Shown here piece after piece: positions 9,611-21,903 of a DNA stretch of 64,000 nucleotides. This DNA comes from Platerodrilus igneus (Eukaryota > Arthropoda > Insecta > Coleoptera > Lycidae). How positions within the stretch are numbered: the stretch's first letter is position 1; each line of letters starts with the position of its first letter. The stretch lies in the NCBI GenBank assembly GCA_036346225.1, contig JARFIW010001254.1, forward strand, positions 655,001-719,000. The letters run 5' to 3'. Both the position numbers and the translations under genes were made by a program. The notes under the pieces were generated by a model. That model was not told the origin of the DNA, did not search any database, and worked only from the letters and a program-made list of their open reading frames with translations.

Positions 9611-12600
9611 ATCGGCATGTAAACATTTCTAATTTTAGTTTTGAATTTGTAAGTGAATTCGCGCCAATAATTTAAAAGACTTGTGCGGTCATTTCCGTCA
9701 CTTTAGATAGTTGCGTTGGCGCTCGAGATTGCGCAGACGCAGAGTGAAAAGAAAGTGATGATTTCCGTCACGTCAGGGCTAGTCAACGAATCGTCAAACC
9801 GTGTGGTTATCTGTGTGCCTTTTATCTTGTCTTTTCTCTTTTAGGTGATGTAGGTGTTCTTTTATCTCTACCTAATATCGTTCCTCCTAAATGTATTTCA
9901 TTCGTATCTCTACAACAAGAAGAGAGAAGGCAAATTTTAATTTGACTTCGACGAGGGGGCAAGGGACGACCCACGCCCAGCAACGCCCAACTGACGCGAG
10001 AGTAGCTGCAATGTTGTGAAGAGCTCCACAGTTTACGTGAGTACCTTTTGTCTTCTCCTATAATCAAAATAAACATTTTTTGCATGTGATATAGTAATTT
10101 GAAACATTAATATGACGTAACACCTTATTGCGCAACATTATGCATGTATTTATTATTGTTACCAACTGTCGTAGTGGCTCTTATACAATACGTGCCGGGA
10201 CTTTAAAAGTGTACCTTAGAGTATAGAACGATAAAGTATAACAGTGGCGCATTCAACGTTTTTGTTGGAAAAATTTGTTTTTATCTTTTCTATATCTTAT
10301 AACGTATTAGTTTTAAATATATCTGTAGATTTTTCAAACAAAAGATAAATAACTATTTTAAATTTTAATAACTATCAAATAGAAAATACAGGTTGGTAAC
10401 ATTGGGGGTTGCCATGACAACCATCTTAAGTGAAATGACATGGAAACAGTTGCAATGTCAATCTGACATAGACAGCCATATTGGTTACAGCTTTCATAAA
10501 TGTATTGCTAACTCAATTAATTTATATCTTACCTTATAAAAAATAGTGTGTTTTTGCTTTAAATTCTCTTAAATATTTAGCTAATTTAATTTAACTTAAA
10601 GCTGAAGTGGATACCTTTTAAGTGTGGTTGCCAGATTCCCTTAACCTTAGTTCTATGTGAAAGCATATACTTTTGGATTAAATAATTAGTTTCGTAAGTA
10701 ACTTTACATAAATTAAATTAATTAACTTCATGCTTTATTATGCTTTATTTTTTTTTGATATTATATTAAAGGTAATTATATATCTGTATTTTTGGTATAA
10801 CTTATTAATAGTGTTGCTTAAATAATTCATAGAATATCTTACTTCTCTATGATTCTAAGTGTCCCTTTATAATCTAAATAATCAATTATAAGTTACGATT
10901 ACCTCTATAAAAAAAATTCCTTCCCTAAATATAGATTTTGCAACTAATTGAGTTCTTAGTATATCTTCTATCTTCTAAAACGTTATTGTAACTTGATTTC
11001 GTTATATCTGCTTCTCTAAACACTACAATAAGGAAGTTGTTCATAACGTTTTGTATTTATGCTCATTTACGATGGTTGTTGATATATCCCGCGATATCAA
11101 AAGAATATTTTAATAATTTGGAATACTGTTTTTTCTATACATGTATCGTAGAATATTACTTTTGTGTAGCGAGTATGATTTTGTTTTGATAGCATATTTT
11201 TTAGATTTATCGATATTCCAACGCAGCATTTTAAGATCTATTTGGTCTAGGCGAAATTTTTCATCCGAGTTGGCCGCTCAGCATTATAAGTCTAGACAAG
11301 ACTCGGGGGTAAGTTTGTCGCTCTAGCAATTTGTGAATCACTTTTTTAAGAATGATGTTGGAGTTTTTCTTTATTAGTCTAGGTGAAGCTTAAAGGAGGG
11401 CTCGTCACCCTAGTAAGTATATGCGTTATAAGATATTTTTCTGTTTTTCAACAATTCTATCAGTAAATCAAGTTTTGATTACTGTTATCTTTTCACATAT
11501 CGATTCAAACCACACTAGATGTCATAAAATTATCTTTAAAATCACTTAAGCCTTGCGTACATGCAAAGTTTTTCACGTTCCATTTCCTTAACGATTTACC
11601 TAATGTTTTTGTCCTTACTATGAATTAGTTAACTTCAATTACTTATTTCTTCTCTTATACAGCACCTATCTTCTACACGTTTAACTTATTTACCTTAAAC
11701 TAGCTATTTTTTGCTCCTTGTTGACTTTTCCTTGAATTTATCGTTAGTCATATATCGGTTTATTGTCTAGGTCCCCCAGTATAACTCTATCGCTTCATTT
11801 AATTAATCCTCGCACATTTTCTACAACATACTATTTTGTTTTCAGTATTTATCTTACATCGTTTAATTTTGTGGTGATTGTCTAACTTTGGTTGCAATAA
11901 CTTATTGAATTTTTTGATTGGTTTTAGCTGATGTTTTGAGTGGATGCTTTTTTCTTTGGGCTCACATAGGAGACGCGGCGTATGTCATTGTAAGAAATAG
12001 TTCATACTTGCAGTTGCCAAAAACTAGGACTTTCTATTCCATGCGTTTTTTCTCTGAATTATTACAGTCGCCCACATTACTCTATATCATTACTTGTTTC
12101 TCCTTCTACTAAGTCATCATGACATATAAACATTTTTTTCGTTGTTTTTTATTGAACCTCGTGGTGAGGTGCTATCGCTTTTTATTGATACCTTATCAAA
12201 TTCTCGCTTGTTTTAGCATATTGGGACAGTGTGTCTGTATTTAACTGTTTATAATTAGGCATTTTTGTGTGTTTAGGGCGTTACCGTTTTTAAAAATTAC
12301 TTTGAAACAGTTGGTTTTTTGTGTGAAGGTATCTGTAGGGATACTTTTAAGTTGTTGTTTCAACTTTTGTCTGACTTTCTTATCATAGTGGATGCACTCG
12401 TTAGGAAAATGATTGTACTAGTTCTCATTAAGAGTCTAGTAATTTTTTAACTTATGATGTACCTTAACTTGTCTGATTAATATAGCAGGTGGTCCTTCAG
12501 ACCGATCTGTGTTTTATAGGGACAACTCTCTACCTTCTCTCGGACGCTTGTCCAAAAACTCTACTTTTTCTTATCCCGCTGTATCCGTTTCTGCCTGATC

Positions 12601-12868
12601 TTTCATTCGGTAGACCTGTTCTTGCCCGGAACACTCGTCTACCACATAAGAGTGATTTTTCCCTCATTCCGGGCTACTGACCACATTGGCTGGTTGAGTA
12701 GTGCTTTTCTATCCACCTTTTCTGTCTCTTTAGCTCAATGCGAGCCCTTCCTCTATTCTCTTCTACCTGGAAGTGCCTCTTATGCATTTCAAAATGCCTA
12801 CTTCCCTTTTTTTACCTTTCCTATCTCTATTGTCTTTTTATTTTCGTTAGTCACCGTGTGGTTGCTCG
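9611..12868. other. Unassigned, T-rich on the plus strand
   Basis: No coding region could be supported. From about 10.7 to 12.9 kb the plus strand is strongly T-rich and A-poor. Three open frames of 61-89 codons there are rich in F, L and S, as expected from composition. A short inverted repeat (arms ACATGCCGA and TCGGCATGT) sits at 9601-9621, and CATTTCCGTCACTTTA / GATTTCCGTCACGTCA recur at about 9698 and 9760. Confidence 0.4.
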
Positions 12869-12962
12869 GGGGGTTTTCACAGACATTATAATTTGAATAA
12901 GGGCCGCTATACTTACGACCACGTCCCCAATGCTCCACCCGAAGGTACTACATTGGGTTTAA
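12869..12962 (-). repeat. Fragment shared with the SINE/LINE junction at 15.29 kb
   Basis: GGTTTTCACAGACATTA at 12871 and CCAATGCTCCACCCGAAGG at about 12937 occur in the same order and orientation at 15285 and 15316. Between them the spacing differs. This is probably a truncated SINE tail next to a fragment of the same LINE. Confidence 0.5.
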
Positions 12963-13378
12963 ACGCGAAAAATAAACGTGCTTCTGATTTATTCTAACTT
13001 CATAATTAATCCACCTTAAATAAAAATCTAACAGACTGAAAGAAAAACTAAAAACCGGGTTTAAATAATGATATCCCTAGCGTTGACTTTGGAGTATGCC
13101 CGAACAACAAGACAAGCAAAAATGGGATGAGGAGGGATCCGTAATACCGCATAGCAGACGCCGGTCTGCTTACCAGTGCGACCTGAAGGATCGACTTAAA
13201 ACTATCCAAATCTAGCTAGCTAATTTAAAATGGATTCAAATTTCTAAGCATTTGCCAAATGTATTAATAGTGAATCCAGCTATTTTGCCTGTTTTATAAA
13301 TTTACAAATTCGTCCTCCCTGATCTAAGTATTTTATCCTAAATTTGTCCCTAACGTTCCCTATCATTCCCTAACTGAC

Positions 13379-13424
<46 letters not shown>

Positions 13425-14164
13425 CTTCTTTTCTATTTATACTGCGACCAAAAATTGGCGACAGAACGTCAAACGAATCAAGCCACAAAACAATACAATG
13501 CAGGCAAAAATATAAGTGTAAAAATAAATATAAATATAATATAAATATCTAAATAAACATATAATAAATATATAAATAAATATCTGAATAAACAAAAGCA
13601 TGTAACAGTGCATATATTAGCAAAAGCAAAATACATTATCAGATGCACTCGCATGAGCATTATATCGACTAGCGCCATTACACAAAAACGTGCTTGTTAG
13701 ATTATTTTAAAATCTGTTTAAAATCACAAATCAATGCTCATGCGAGTACAGCCGCCACAATTTTATTTTTACCTCCAATATAAATTTCTCCAGCATCCGA
13801 AGATCTAGTCGTCTACCTACATCTATCGGTTTTCTACTCTTATGGGGGAGTTGAATATGCACTGTTAAAGTCCTGGTGGATATGCATTAAACGTTCCAGG
13901 GGCGAGGGGATCACAATCACTATCACTTCACTTTTAAGTCCTGGGGGGATGCGCGGTTTCATTCTATTTTATTATTTCTTTATTTATTACACTTATTTAA
14001 ATAAATGAGTTTTCCTGATTTAGTTTGTTGTTATTTATTTGTTTCATTTATTCTCGATTTTCCGCGCGAAGAAGGTTGGGCAGTGATTGTTTTAGTGGTG
14101 TGTTTGTCGTGCATATTAGAGTTTTGGGTATACTTATTTAATTATTATTATTATTATTGGCTTT
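12963..14164. other. Low-complexity and unassigned sequence
   Basis: The stretch holds an (AT)n microsatellite, an A/T-rich run at about 13.5-13.6 kb made of AAATA-like words, and two copies of AAGTCCTGG..GGATATGC/GATGCGCG at about 13868 and 13937. No gene is supported. Confidence 0.4.
13384..13422. repeat. (TA)n microsatellite
   Basis: About 19 uninterrupted TA units. Confidence 0.95.
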
Positions 14165-14301
14165 CTTTCTTTCTTTTTTTCCTTTTTTTTTTATTTTTTT
14201 TTGTTTTTTTTTGTAGGTTTTGGTTATCATGCTCTTAGCATGTCAAAATCACGCCAGGTCGAAATCTATAATTTTCAATCCTCCCACCATCCCCTCCCGA
14301 C

Positions 14302-15284
14302 TTACACACGATTATCACCGTCTAATCTCGCAACCCTTCTTGCGAACTCTCTAAAGGCTGTCCAGAACGCCTTCTGGTTAGCCACTTCCCCGACTTCCTC
14401 TAGGCTTTTTGGCCATGCTAGACCTACGATAGCTAATTTCGTATCATCCAACCCTCGATTTGCCGCTTCAAACGGGCATTCGAATAGAATAGCACGTGCT
14501 TTGCGCTTTCCGCGCCCTCACCGCATTCACAGCGGTCGTTGTTGGTTAACCCGAACCTATGTAAATACGCTTTCTGGGCGACATGTCCTGTTATTAACTG
14601 AACCATTTTATGATCGAGTTTTACCTCGATCTTGCCTCTAGCTTCTAAGCTCGGTATGAATTTGTGGGTCAACCTGCCCGTAGCAGCGTTGTTCCACCTT
14701 TCTTCCCATTGTCGGATTGACTTTTCACGCAGCTTTCTTTTAATCAAAGACTTCGGTATCGACGAATGTGATATTCGAAAGTCTCCCCTCGCGGCCTCTT
14801 TGGCTAATTTATCAGCCCTATCGTTCCCTACGTTACCATTGTGCGACCTGACCCAACAGAACTTTAAACGTCGAAACTCGAGCGCCGTTCGCGCTATCTT
14901 CCAGACGTCCGCTTAGCGGTCTGTCGAAGTGTTCATGTTTTTTAAAGCCGTCAGCGCCGATTTACTATCGCTGATTATATAATACTCGTCTCTGCCCGTA
15001 TGGTTTATTACGTAAACGATAGCCTCTCGTATGGCTACCAATTCTCACTGGAAAATTGTGTTCCAGTTCGCGAGTTTGGTTTGTAACCGAAACACCTCTC
15101 TTTCCTGCTTATACATGACAAACGCCGCGCCTGCTTGCCCATCGTCCATACGCAAACGGTCCGTATAAATTCTGATACCCATCGCGTCCTCATCACCTTC
15201 GACAAACTCGATTCCTCTAATATCAGCCAGGTGCCCCAACTCAGATACAACGATCTTTCTTGCAATTTCCCTATTACCAAGATT
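14302..15284 (-). pseudogene. LINE RNase H and C-terminal domain, broken
   Basis: Reading downward from 15299, the frame gives GIRIYTDRLRMDDGQAGAAF (start of RNase H, first catalytic D) and, after a TGA at about 15044, ELVAIREAIVY (second acidic residue). It continues to VRSHNGNVGNDRADKLAKEA (last acidic residue) and LITGHVAQKAYLHRFGL followed by the CECGEGAESAKHVLF motif common in LINE C-termini. Further stops and a frame change occur near 14915-14930. RNase H degrades the RNA strand during target-primed reverse transcription. The reverse transcriptase and endonuclease parts are missing because the copy is 5'-truncated or continues unrecognisably upstream. Confidence 0.75.
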
Positions 15285-15298
15285 GGTTTTCACAGACA

Positions 15299-15596
15299 TT
15301 ACATTTGATTTTCCAATGCTCCACCCGAAGGTACTACATTGGCCAGGAAGCGAGTTTTTTTTTTACCTGGAAAATTTGGAATTTTGCCGAACCCTTGCTG
15401 TTCCAAGCAAGGTAGGGATCTTTAACGTGCATGACAACACTCACACACGGGACCTCCATTTTACCTCTCATCCGAACGAGGGTGTATTTTTGTGAAAAAT
15501 GCTCGCCTAACATTTTTCAAGCGGACCGTGTCGGGATTCGAACCCGGGACCTTGGGCGTAGTAGTCACACACATACCACTACGCCACGGAGCCGCC
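15299..15596 (-). mobile_element. tRNA-derived SINE inserted in the LINE
   Basis: Read on the minus strand, the head at 15596 shows a tRNA-like Pol III promoter with A-box TGGCGTAGTGG and B-box GGTTCGAATCC. A body with CACGTTAAAGATCCCTACC follows, resembling a conserved central word in several animal SINE families. The 3' tail contains the CCTTCGGGTGGAGCATTGG segment. The direct repeat GGTTTTCACAGACA at 15285-15298 and 15597-15610 is the target duplication. LINE reading (VSVKT then NLGN) continues across the insertion when the SINE is ignored. Confidence 0.85.
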
Positions 15597-15610
15597 GGTT
15601 TTCACAGACA

Positions 15611-16020
15611 CCCGGACCGCGTCTCTGGAAAACTTTCGTGAGGTCATGCGGAGCCGCTGTCTACGCACATGGCCGCTAACAGTGAATGTATGTATGAGTG
15701 TGTGAGCGCATGAATTTATATATGTTGATATATAAGTGTGGATATCGTACGGATATCGTACCGATATCACCTAACACCGGGTGCAGAAATGCACCCAAAT
15801 GCCTTTTCCGGTCCCTCGTGCCGTTTTTTTAGAAACGGGCCTACCTCACAGGTCGCTCATTTTTAGGGGGTGCGAGTATTTCCCCATATAATGGCTCCAA
15901 GGAGCACTCTATCGTGTATCTTTGGGATGGGAGACAAAACGGCTTGGTGAGCTGAGGAATTCTACGCTATATCTTTAGTGTATGTAGTCGTAGCGCGCCT
16001 TAGCGTGCTGGGACGTTTCG
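15611..16020 (-). other. Probable upstream LINE remnant and unassigned GC-richer sequence
   Basis: Minus-strand residues RKFSRDAVRVSVKT (15597-15640) continue the LINE frame. Further up to 16020 the sequence is GC-richer than its surroundings and includes CCGGAAAAGGCATTTGGGTG (reverse of about 15795-15814). This recalls LINE non-coding parts, but I could not assign it. Confidence 0.4.
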
Positions 16021-17799
16021 GATTCATCTATTGTTATCTAGTTTTATCTTAATATCGTTATTTTATCTATTATCTTTGATAATAATTTGAGCTTAATATC
16101 TTTATCTTACCTATTATTTTTGATAATAACTTAAGATTTTGTCTTGTCTTTTTTATCTTCCTAACGTTTGGTATTTACGATCAGACGTAGGAATTATTTT
16201 TTGAATACTGAATGAAAAAGCTAACCTGATGGTAGCCATGTAATTTGTTAGGTTAGTAATGTAAGAAATTAGTGATCTCGGAATCAGTAAGAGTTAGAAG
16301 AACGGTTAAATTAGAAAAAAATTGCGCATTTGGGAGAACATTAAAGTGGGGCAAAAATGTCATTTTTTACCTTCGGCGCCTACCAATTTTATTTCAAAAG
16401 ATATCAAAAAATAAAAAAAAAAAAGAAGTTGTTCCACATGAAATTTTCTATAACAGCGTTTCATCAAATTTTTACTACAACGTTTCGTTTTTTCAAGGCC
16501 ACCATCAACTTCATTTTTTTAAATACGGACGTGTATTTTTATATAAAATATGGATAAAGTATTGAAAAGCAAATTTAGTGATATATCACATGGTGAGTTT
16601 CAATAACGTTTTGTGTCAAAAATAATCATAATCAGTGTCAACAATCATAATACGGTCTTGGTTCTTCACTAAAGTGTATGCCACGCTCTAACATTTGCAA
16701 ATGAAATGGTCAAAAATAACAAATGAATAATATTTTTACAAATACAGCTTTTTACCGATTTAAAAAAATTAAAATTTTATAAATTATTACTAAAAGTATG
16801 CTCCTCGGTTAAAAATTGGCATACATGTAGTATCTCTAATAAAGCTAGATATTATTACTTCAGTATTACACTTACAAACTAAACAACAAATTAAGACATT
16901 CTTAAAATACTATCACGGCAGAAATGTTACAAAGTTGTTACAATCATTGAATAAAGAGGCAATATAAATGTACTGGAACTAGCGAACGCTAATTTAAACG
17001 TTTATTATAAGTATGTATAATATATGTATGTATAATATCTGTTTTTAATTTTTGCTTTAGTGTTAGTTGTATTTGTAAAAATTTGCAAATGTTTTGCTGT
17101 GGGCATTTTCCATTTATTCGGTAGAGGTGTTTCTTAGTAAATAAATGGAATATATTAACTACCACTTCAAAACCATAGGGAAGTAGCTATTGTATTTCGT
17201 TTGTTGCTTTAGGACTGTTAACAGAACTTATAAGACGTTCCAAGTTGAATACAATCAAAAGAACTTAGTATCGTTTGTTATCCGGTCAACTCTAATGCCT
17301 TTTAAATGACTACCTATTACCCTTTCATAAAAAACAACACAATAGCCGACAGATATATTTGAAAATGACTTATCCGTCCAACAATGATGTATTTCGGAAT
17401 CACCTTCTATTTATTAATTTAGAGTGCAGATTATAGCACTAGATTGTAGGGGTGCCCATATAATCGTTTTCTATTAATAGTTACAGAGGTGTATTGTTCC
17501 GAAAGAAAATAATGGAGACTTAGAAGAATTCAACATATTTACTCTCACGATGGTTATAAAATTATCTTGTAGTGGGGGAAACAACATTATCTACATCTTT
17601 ATCTGAGGTATCCAAGAAAATAAAGACATCCCTTCCAAAACAGGCGCTATACGATAAGGGGCTATTGAAAGAATTATATTTATTTAACACTCAAACATTT
17701 GAAAAGAGTATTATTGTTTCGTGGTTTGATGAGTACGGTTAGTGTGTCGGAAAGGAAAAGCAGATAGCGTTGGTTTGGTGTGAATTAATAAAATGAATC
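16021..17799. other. AT-rich spacer
   Basis: No recognised gene. Overlapping frames of 97 and 66 codons at 16272-16565 have no family features and lie in an A/T-rich stretch. Confidence 0.4.
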
Positions 17800-19224
17800 T
17801 GCTCGCTTTACGGCAGAACTGAAAAAGCACATCAGCGTTTATGAAATTCATAATTTTGGCGGTATTGCTAGAAGCGATTGTTGGAAATCTTTTAAAATAA
17901 TTAGAGAAACGGAAAACAATGAAGAACCCTTTGGTGTTGCATGTTGAAGTAAGTGTTTTGTATACTTGCTTTATAAAAAAAGAAATGAATCCGGAAAAGT
18001 GATTGATTATGGAACTAAAAATCTAGCGGACCACACAAAACAGTGTTTTCGTGGACATCATAATATCAAATACTACAAGATACGTGTTCAACTCCAACAA
18101 GTTTTCTAACTGCAAGTTCATACATTTCCTTTCAAATTTCCGTTAACAATCAGTTCCAGAAATTCGCAAACTGCTTAATTAGACCGGGTGCGAAATATGG
18201 GAACATTGAAGCTTCCTCTGTTTTATCTGGAGGAAAAAGTGCACGTAGTGAAGTACTTTTGATAGCGGACAACATCAGAGAAAGAATAAAAGAACAAACA
18301 AGAACAGCAAATATTTATAAATCTCTATGGAGCGATAGCATTGTTCGGCGTAGTTATCTAGATGTCACTTTCATTTGGGTGGAGGAGAGTGGAAGAGATA
18401 AAACAATCTGGAAACTAAATCATTCTATATTTGCCTGTCGTCATTTCCCAGAAAAAACAACAATCGATAATATTGAAATCAAATTGACAAGATTTTAATC
18501 GAAGTTGGGTGTAATGTTATTGATACATCTATAACAACAAATAAGGGTAGTAATATAGTAGCTGCTACGCAGTAGAAAATTAAAATTGATTGTGCTTGTC
18601 ATCGCTTAAATACAGCTATAGCAACTGCATGGGAAGCGTCCAAAAGTCAATAGACAAACTACAATAGTTGGAAGTAAATGCCAGCAATCTCGTATCATTT
18701 GCTAAAAAAACAACTGAATTGCAATCCTTACTTAAAATATCGTTGAAATATGCATAAACATGCATAGAAAGTCCCAGGTGAAATGTGCTTTGCGTCGATC
18801 TTAAAAGAAAAAAAAACTTAACTTGTTAGAATGCATTAATAAAACGTTGCTCAACGAAGTTATGAATTTTTTAGAAAATGTATCCGCTGTATTTGATATT
18901 TTAGAATATTCCAAATTTCCTACAATTGAAAACGTGGCACCATCTTCTTATTTGTTAAGAAGCACATGGGAAATAACTATATGTGAAGACTCTTCTGAAA
19001 TAAGAAAAATTAAGCGCAAATTCACTAAAGCTTTGGATGAAAAAATGTGGTCTAGTATTTCGTCTATTCGTCTTATTTCATCTTTTTTGGACCCGACTTT
19101 AAAAGTTTTTTTGTGGGTAATTAAAGAAGAAGATAGAGACGCCATGCTGCAGCAGCAGATTAATGCGGCTTTATTAGAATATGCAATGACTGTTTGTGAA
19201 GAGCTTAGTAACGATATCAATTAA
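17800..19224 (+). pseudogene. hAT transposase with BED-type finger, broken
   Basis: The N-terminal block (about 17805-18054) has a BED-like zinc finger pattern with cysteines around SKCFVYLLY and a downstream HTKQC. A TGA at about 17946 falls in it. The middle block (18259-18498) includes SYLDVTFIWVEESG, the hAT RNase H-like core. The stretch 18560-18640 reads CACHRLNTAIATAWEA, the C-x-x-H signature of the hAT insertion domain. The C-terminal open frame 18823-19224 gives FLENVSAVFDILEYSKFPT and LISSFLDPTLKVFLW. hAT transposases make 8-bp duplications; neither duplication nor ends were identified. Several frame changes and stops make it non-functional. It is a different hAT family from copies D1/D2. 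Confidence 0.8.
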
Positions 19225-20855
19225 CTGCAATCCGGACCAAGCACCAAATTAGCTGATCATACGGTAAGCAATTATAACAGTTGCTTAGAATTATATAAAT
19301 TTTTCAAAATTTATATTGTGTGCACTTGTAATTGGTCAGCTAAACTACACTACTAAATTAAATATTTTATCTGACGGGGGATTTTATGTCGGTTTAAATT
19401 GTATCTTTGTTTTATATTTATACTGTGTGGTACACGTTGGAGTGTATAAAAATCGGGACAGCTCCAGAACGTTTCCCAAAGCGTAAAGCTTAGCAAATGG
19501 ACTGTAATTGTATGCAATTGGAGGTAAGGCGCGAAAAACAGTAACATAGGTCAAACCGTAATTAATGCTTTGCTTACCTTGCAATGTTGTTCACCAATTT
19601 ACTCCCGCGAAGATAGGTGTTGTTTACCGGAAGACGCAACCTGGTCGGGCAGCAGCACTTATGCACACGCGGTTGTAGTTATTAGGTGTTGAGTCGGTGA
19701 AGGACGATACGAAAGTCTGATGTTGGTGAAGCGAAAAAGGTTTTATCGCTCCGCCATATGTGTAGCACAACAATAATATACGATAAGGCCATCTATATTG
19801 TCAATCGCTGACCTCCAACTGTATGAAGTTTTAACATATACATTGCGTCAAGTAAATAAATATCATGTTGTCTAAAACATTATTCAATTTGGTTTTATTT
19901 TTAAAAATAGCTTTATGATTAGTGGCAATGTTGTAAAAGTGCTGTTTCTTACATTTTAGTTCAACTACTAAAACAGCATTGCAACAAATCAAAAGAAATA
20001 ACTGTTTTCTAAATGTGTCCTTTTAGCTCTAACCTGAATTCAATCTTCAATAAGTTAACAGTTTAGTTGGTATAGATGCTTTACAAATATCAAGTCCAAT
20101 TGGATAATGTTTGAGAAAATTTTTTTACACAAAAGTAGAAATTGCATAAATATTAAAGGGGTTGAAATGGAGTAATTTTTCTCAAAAATGTTATGTGATT
20201 TATAGTATGTGTAGTTTAGCATCAGTTTGTCAAACTATTGATGTAGTATGACTTTAGTAAATAAGTGAAGTAATCAAGGAAAATTATTTTGTTTGATAAG
20301 CATGCCATTTGGGGTTTTTAGATCCCTGCCAAGGTTGCAAAAAAAAGAAAGTATGATCCATTTGCAAAATTCCGTTCATCGCATAAGTCAAATTTACAAC
20401 CAAGGAATGTGTTACGTTCAAAACCCTGCAAGTAATTTTTTCAGCATGAATGTTTATTCATCCTACTTCTATTTAAAACGCCCTAAAATTTATAAACAAA
20501 TTTATAAAACCCATCGATCAACAAGCTCGATTTCCTGTCATTTAAATTAGTGTTATTTTATAAAATTACTCAAGTAATTACTCTATAAAATTTTGCCTTA
20601 TAAAATCAAACAGTTGCATAGGAAACGTTACGTTACAAAGTACTTGCAATATTTTCTACCAAATACAGTGACTACATTTTAATTACGGTTACACATAAAT
20701 GCACAGCTCTCTTCCAAAGGATAAGGCCACTTAACTATCTGCCTAGTAAATGAACACTTGCAAGGGGTTTGTTATTTATAGGTTTATAATTTTATCCTGC
20801 AGCTATACAGATGTTTCAAAGTAATAAGATCGTTCCTTTGTTTGAAAATCTTTTG
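19225..20855. other. Spacer with a GC-richer patch
   Basis: No gene is supported. The part at about 19.58-19.80 kb is GC-richer than its flanks (for example GCAACCTGGTCGGGCAGCAG) and may be a fragment of an unknown repeat. An 85-codon frame at 20293-20550 has no recognisable features. Confidence 0.35.
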
Positions 20856-21173
20856 TTAACATGTTATCTCTTTGTTAGATGTTACAGCTTGTATTTCTGT
20901 AGCTGCCGTCTGAGAATTCTGCACACTTGATCCTTCGGCGATATTTTTGAAAGCCAAATATCTACCCCCATACATGGTTCTTCTCTTATAAATAGAGATC
21001 GTACTTGGAAAGCTGATCATTCCACAACGACCTTTTTTTTTCGTAAAGCAGCCCGGTAAAGTCGCGCTATTAAAAATGATTTCTGTGCTAGTATGAGTTA
21101 AGTTGGTGGTTCCAGCATCAAACCCATAGAGAAATGCAGCCACATTTTCCCATTTATAAGATGACACTAGCAA
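20856..21173 (-). CDS. Unidentified open frame, doubtful
   Basis: A minus-strand frame of 105 codons is opened by TTG rather than ATG, so any real protein part would be an exon or a broken ORF. The residue mix is protein-like (TTNLTHTSTEIIFNSATLPG, MYGGRYLAFKNIAEGSS) and not low complexity. I do not recognise it, and no clear splice sites or neighbours support it. It may be chance. Confidence 0.15.
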   Translation of the reverse strand: MLVSSYKWENVAAFLYGFDAGTTNLTHTSTEIIFNSATLPGCFTKKKGRCGMISFPSTISIYKRRTMYGGRYLAFKNIAEGSSVQNSQTAATEIQAVTSNKEITC

Positions 21174-21605
21174 GAAACCTATAGCTCAAGGTACAGTTTT
21201 CTGTTTTGTTATTTTTTTGATGCTGCTGTGAAGAATAAACATTTCATTTGCTGTTTACAATGTTATTACTCATGATTATCCAGTAAATTGCCAACGCCAC
21301 GTTACAAAATTCACGTTCACAATGCACGAGCGACTATATAAATATTCTTCAAGTTAAAAATTAGGTAATCAAAGTTTGTGTTAGAGACTGTTTTACTGTT
21401 TCTTTTGTCTCTTTGCATAGATATTAAAGCCTACAACTTGCACATCAATTTAAAAGTAGTTAACACTTGTTTAATTTAAGTTAAGGTGTATAGTTTAATG
21501 TTACACTATTTCTTGAGGAGGCGCATTTTACAATGCAGAATGTATAAATTATGTATATTTCCTTCCCTAGAATTAATGTAAAGTTTGTTTTATTTTCCTT
21601 TGTAT
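21174..21605. other. Spacer before LINE copy A
   Basis: AT-rich sequence without recognised features. Confidence 0.35.
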
Positions 21606-21903
21606 ATTTCGAATGGACCTGCACCTTGCCGAAGTTCTAAATTACTAGAACAGGTGAAATGGCTTGCGTGTTCTAATGAGCTAAAGAGCCAAACTACAGG
21701 TCCAACCAAAGTAGTAGGGTTGTTAGTGAGGAACCAGACTAAGACAGGTCCCCAAAAGAGGGCAGCGGCTCTTTCGGTACTTAGATTGGCAGAGACCATA
21801 GGGGTCGGTATGGCAGTCTAAGACACACTACCGCGATGTGGAAGGCAACGGGAAACCACCACATTCTCTCCCAAGTACACAGCGTACTTAAATTGTTACA
21901 AAC

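Larger units (their letters stand above)
14165..15690 (-). mobile_element. 5'-truncated LINE 3' end with RNase H domain
   Basis: On the minus strand the element reads from about 15690 down to a poly(A) tail, seen as T runs on the plus strand at 14165-14216. The ORF remnant ends with a stop at 14302-14304. A SINE interrupts it at 15299-15596. This arrangement (RNase H, C-terminal zinc-knuckle-like region, poly(A)) fits the I/R1/LOA group of APE LINEs; the exact clade is not settled. Confidence 0.75.

Noticed and set aside
9601..9621. Perfect 9-bp-arm inverted repeat as a terminator
   Set aside because: No associated gene, and eukaryotic context makes a bacterial-type terminator meaningless.
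9822..10085. 87-codon minus-strand frame
   Set aside because: No family features and an R/K/S-rich mix consistent with composition; no support from neighbours.
10240..10265. AGTGGCGCATTCAACG, resembling an LTR element primer site
   Set aside because: No LTR pair or retroviral genes around it.
11141..12891. Several 61-89 codon frames rich in F, L and S
   Set aside because: They lie in T-rich sequence that yields such frames by chance.
13440..13470. LTR primer-binding-site-like word after a TATA-rich stretch (ATTGGCGACAG)
   Set aside because: No paired long terminal repeat, gag or pol nearby.
14005..14641. Plus-strand frames of 77, 146 and more codons
   Set aside because: They are antisense to the LINE coding remnant or span its poly(A) tract.
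18948..19220. 90-codon minus-strand frame
   Set aside because: Antisense shadow of the hAT C-terminal frame.
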